From contig NZ_NXGV01000005.1 in the NCBI RefSeq assembly GCF_002407605.1, positions 158,829 through 222,828 of the forward strand: a DNA stretch of 64,000 nucleotides, given 5' to 3'. Every line of letters starts with the position of its first letter. Position 1 is the first letter of the stretch. The notes under the pieces were generated by a model. That model made no database searches. It was given only the letters and a program-made list of their open reading frames with translations, and was not told the origin of the DNA. Below, in pieces: positions 61,253 to 64,000 of the stretch. A program made the translations under genes and the position numbers. This stretch comes from Marinobacter sp. ANT_B65. GTDB taxonomy: Bacteria; Pseudomonadota; Gammaproteobacteria; Pseudomonadales; Oleiphilaceae.

Positions 61253-64000
61253 TCACTCAATTTTGATGTGCCCGTTGTTCAGCATTGAGTCGATGAATTG
61301 CTCGGAGCTTTGACCGTCCATAGTAATGCCGCTCAGGGTGATGGACTGTTGGGCATTGTCGCCATTATCGTTGAGTGCACCGTCTTTATTAAGATAAAGG
61401 ACGGTATCCCCGTTTTCTTCTTTCGCCATCATATAGTCTGTGATGGTTTCGGCTGACGCGTCCTGGAGAAGATCGCTTAGCTCCAGCTGATCGCCCTGAC
61501 CCGCCCCGGTATAACCATCCTGGGCATCAATCGTAAAGTCAGTCACAACATCACGGGCTATGCCGCTGTCACTCTCGTCGCCAAGCTCCCAGCGGAACAC
61601 ATCCGCACCAACACCACCTGTCAGCACGTCTGCTCCTGAGCCGCCGGTCAGAGAGTCATTGCCTGCGCCGGCAAGGAGATAATCGTTCCCTGCGCCACCA
61701 TTCAGAGTGTCGTCGCCATCGTAGCCACGGATCAGGTCGTTTGCTGCGCTGCCTTGCAGAACATCTGCCTGCCCGGTTCCTGAGATAGTTGTATCTGTCT
61801 GGTCAACGGTGACAGTCAGCGACTCGGTCACGGACTGCTGCTGACCGGTTGCGGTCTCGGTTGTCGTTGCAGTGACATCAAGACTGATGTCACCGGTAAA
61901 GCCTTCCGGCGACAACAAAAACAGGTCTTCCAGCTCATCCGCGGCGAGACTCCAGGTGCCGTCAGGGTTCCTGGTGCCTGCGGTCAGCTCTGCGTCGCCC
62001 GGCATGCCATCGATCAGAATGCTCAGAGTCTCAGAGCCGTCCTGGTCTGCCAGTGCAGCATCGATGCTCAAAGCTACGATTGTGCTGAAACTGCTGGTGA
62101 ATCCGGGAACCTTCAGCGTTGGTGCAAGAAGCTCCAGTGAGGAATCTTTAGCGGAGTCTCCACCATTCAGTATCAGCCACTGGAACTTGTAAGCCCCGGA
62201 TTCACTGGCTGTATAGTTAAAGCTTCCGTTCACAGACTGATTGGGGAATTTGTTCTCCGATGAATCGACAAGCAGGGTTTCCTGTGCTCCGCTCGGTGCT
62301 GTTACAACGAGGGCAACAATATCGTTGAAGCTGTTCTCCACCTCGGACTTGAGGTCTTCACCATTCACGAAGGTGTAGTCCCAGGAAATTTCCATTCCTG
62401 CGTTCAGAGCTTGCGTTGCTTCGGTGATCTTTCCGTCGACAATATTGACAGTTCCTGGGTCGTTTGCATTTTGACCTGTGGGGTCAAACCGTCCATCCAG
62501 GAAGCCGCTTTCTACACCGAGTTCTCGTTCCAGTGCGGCTTGACTCACACCGTTTCCGGAATCATAGGTGCTCGGATCGACCACTAGATCGTCAGAACCG
62601 GTAGAAATAATTGTGTCACCGGCCTGAATAGCTGCAGTGTCGGAGACCGAAAGTACTGGTGAATCAGCGGCCGGAAGCACATTCACGGTAACGGTTGCGG
62701 TATCTGTAGCTCCCCTGCCATCACTGATCGTGTAGCTGAACGTGGCTTCGCCCGTGTAGTAATCATCCGGAGTAAAGATGACGTTGCCGCTGGCATCAAG
62801 GGATACACTGCCGTTCACAGCGTCTTGTACGCTTGTAATGACCAGTGGGTCGCCATTGGCATCCAGGTCGTTATCCAGCAGGGTAGCGGGATCAATCGTG
62901 AGCGTCTGGTTTTCATCAATGATCAGTGCAGTGTCAGTGCTGTTGTGTGATACATGCTGCGAGCCGAGGGTTTCGTATGTGCCCCCTTGCGGGCGAATTT
63001 CAACTTCAAGTGCAGCCACTCCACCCTGGTCCCAGTAAACAATCTCTACGCTGTGCGGGCCTTCGCCGGTCAAGGTGAATTCGCTGCCAGTCGCAGTTTG
63101 TGCGCTCTGGTTTCTGTCTGCTTCAATAACAGTATCGCCATTAACAACAATGCGGTAACCGTCATCCGCGGTAACGCGGAACTGGTAGGTTCCGGGCGCC
63201 AGATCCATCTCACCGGTCATCCGGATAATTGCGTCAGAAGAGTTAACCGGGTCGCCGGACAGGGAGCCGGCATCGCCCTTAAGGAAGTCCTGGATTTTGT
63301 TTTCACCTCCAAGATTGCCGCTGACCGGGCCATAACTGATGTTTGTCCCGGAGAACGTTGCGTCGGCTTCCGTCGCTGCAATGAATGCTTCAACCTGAGA
63401 AATACTGCTCAGGTTACTGCCATCCGGGCCTTGCTGGTACGCAAAATATTCGCCAAAAAGCCCCTGGGTGGCATTTGTATCATAGGAGTCGTCGCCCGCA
63501 TCTGGATCGATATTGACATCGAGAACCCCTGTTGTTGAAGCAGAAAGGTCTTGACCGTTGCGGTCGGTGCCCGTTGCTTCTACCGAGATTGAACCATTCG
63601 CAAGGCTTGAAGTGTCAACATCTGACACCGAGTAGGAACCGTCTGCGCCTACCTGCACATTTACACTGGTTGACGTGCCATCAGAGTCTGTAATCGTCAG
63701 CGTAATAATGCTGCCTCCTGCAACATCTGTTGTGGTTCCAGACAGGTTTATGGTCTGAGTGTCGTTATCGATAGCATCAATTGTTACTGCAAGGTCGCCA
63801 GCAAGTGCGTCCAGAGTGCCGTTGGCGGTATCGGAAACGGCGCCGCCGTTACGGTCCGTGGCCGTGGCGGTCACCGTCAGGGTGCCGTCGGCCAGGGTAG
63901 AAATGTCGGTTCCGGACACGGAGTAAGAGCCATCCGCGCCGACGGTGGCGGTGGTGTTGACACTGGCGCCGTTGCTGTCGGTGATGGTCAGGTTCACCAG
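61253..64000 (-). CDS. Large RTX adhesin / type I secreted protein, C-terminal part
   Basis: The gene continues beyond the window end; about 915 C-terminal residues are visible. In order: Ig-like repeats (first 165 residues), a PA14-type domain (LFGEYFAYQQGPDG ... YWDQGGVAALEVEI, about 180-345), a VCBS/cadherin-like domain (LTIDPATLLDNDLDANGDPLVI, ITPDDYYTGEATFSYTISD), further beta-rich repeats, RTX nonapeptides (GGAGNDYLLAGAGNDSLTGG) near residues 755-800 and a C-terminal type I secretion signal. Such giant proteins anchor cells to surfaces or other cells. Calcium is needed for folding of the RTX part. No secretion genes lie in the window. Confidence 0.9.
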   Translation of the reverse strand: MVNLTITDSNGASVNTTATVGADGSYSVSGTDISTLADGTLTVTATATDRNGGAVSDTANGTLDALAGDLAVTIDAIDNDTQTINLSGTTTDVAGGSIITLTITDSDGTSTSVNVQVGADGSYSVSDVDTSSLANGSISVEATGTDRNGQDLSASTTGVLDVNIDPDAGDDSYDTNATQGLFGEYFAYQQGPDGSNLSSISQVEAFIAATEADATFSGTNISYGPVSGNLGGENKIQDFLKGDAGSLSGDPVNSSDAIIRMTGEMDLAPGTYQFRVTADDGYRIVVNGDTVIEADRNQSAQTATGSEFTLTGEGPHSVEIVYWDQGGVAALEVEIRPQGGTYETLGSQHVSHNSTDTALIIDENQTLTIDPATLLDNDLDANGDPLVITSVQDAVNGSVSLDASGNVIFTPDDYYTGEATFSYTISDGRGATDTATVTVNVLPAADSPVLSVSDTAAIQAGDTIISTGSDDLVVDPSTYDSGNGVSQAALERELGVESGFLDGRFDPTGQNANDPGTVNIVDGKITEATQALNAGMEISWDYTFVNGEDLKSEVENSFNDIVALVVTAPSGAQETLLVDSSENKFPNQSVNGSFNYTASESGAYKFQWLILNGGDSAKDSSLELLAPTLKVPGFTSSFSTIVALSIDAALADQDGSETLSILIDGMPGDAELTAGTRNPDGTWSLAADELEDLFLLSPEGFTGDISLDVTATTTETATGQQQSVTESLTVTVDQTDTTISGTGQADVLQGSAANDLIRGYDGDDTLNGGAGNDYLLAGAGNDSLTGGSGADVLTGGVGADVFRWELGDESDSGIARDVVTDFTIDAQDGYTGAGQGDQLELSDLLQDASAETITDYMMAKEENGDTVLYLNKDGALNDNGDNAQQSITLSGITMDGQSSEQFIDSMLNNGHIKIE
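63509..64000 (-). repeat. Ig-like repeat units of the adhesin
   Basis: Two successive units begin LTITDSNGASVNTTATVG and LTITDSDGTSTSVNVQVG, with a period of 97 residues (291 bases). They share the segment GADGSYSV and the NGTLD/TGVLD end. The first unit is cut by the window end, so more copies probably lie upstream. Such arrays change in number by recombination. Confidence 0.8.

Noticed and set aside
1-64000. tRNA, rRNA, CRISPR array or insertion sequence
   Set aside because: None was seen on either strand; repeats found do not have CRISPR spacing or transposase genes.

Overview
The window looks like chromosomal DNA of a marine gammaproteobacterium close to Marinobacter. This is inferred from gene order (rpe-gph-trpEGDC, murU-amgK next to lptD-surA-pdxA-rsmA-apaH), from Pseudomonas-like protein sequences and from marine-type transporters (betaine ABC, TRAP, SulP). 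No database search was possible. I see no tRNA, rRNA, CRISPR array or intact insertion sequence.

Layout: 1-0.23 kb, end of a Crp/Vfr-type regulator. 0.26-3.3 kb, molybdate uptake (modE-modA-modB-modC, minus strand) with a probable ModE operator before modA. 3.4-9.6 kb, two glutathione S-transferases, a META-domain lipoprotein and a ProVWX-type betaine ABC transporter. 9.7-16 kb, a DUF4202 protein and the block rpe-gph-trpE-trpG-trpD-trpC (minus), with a Trp-rich leader peptide before trpE. 16.3-18.8 kb, two unrecognised exported proteins (a WG-repeat protein and a lipoprotein). 18.8-30.2 kb, envelope and cofactor housekeeping: a J-domain protein, murU and amgK (minus), then lptD-surA-pdxA-rsmA-apaH-DUF423-thiS-thiG-slmA (plus). 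30.2-30.6 kb, a gene-free stretch with two facing copies of a structured palindromic repeat. 30.6-39.5 kb, an inositol-phosphatase-like protein, an aminotransferase, a phosphate-binding/OmpA fusion, an Aer-like receptor, a PAS-GGDEF-EAL protein and an AraC regulator. 39.5-43.7 kb, an RND pump with its adaptor. 44-49.6 kb, a small J-domain protein, a short secretin-like protein, an aromatic-amino-acid leader peptide before a DAHP synthase, a LysE exporter, a dihydrolipoamide-dehydrogenase-like flavoprotein and Dps. 49.7-57.4 kb, a TRAP transporter, a helical protein, an acyltransferase, a GH84 hexosaminidase, SIMPL and ChaN proteins. 57.5-61.2 kb, a DauA-like SulP carrier translationally coupled to a CASTOR/POLLUX-type channel. 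61.25 kb to the end, the C-terminal part of a large RTX adhesin secreted by a type I system.

How they fit together: the trp genes and the DAHP synthase are the committed steps into tryptophan and into all aromatic amino acids, and both are preceded by small ORFs rich in the relevant amino acids, which points to transcription attenuation. LptD, SurA, MurU, AmgK and the J-domain protein form an outer-membrane and peptidoglycan-recycling neighbourhood. The most unusual structure is the repeat pair at 30177-30562: equal-length stems of unrelated sequence around a conserved 54-base core.
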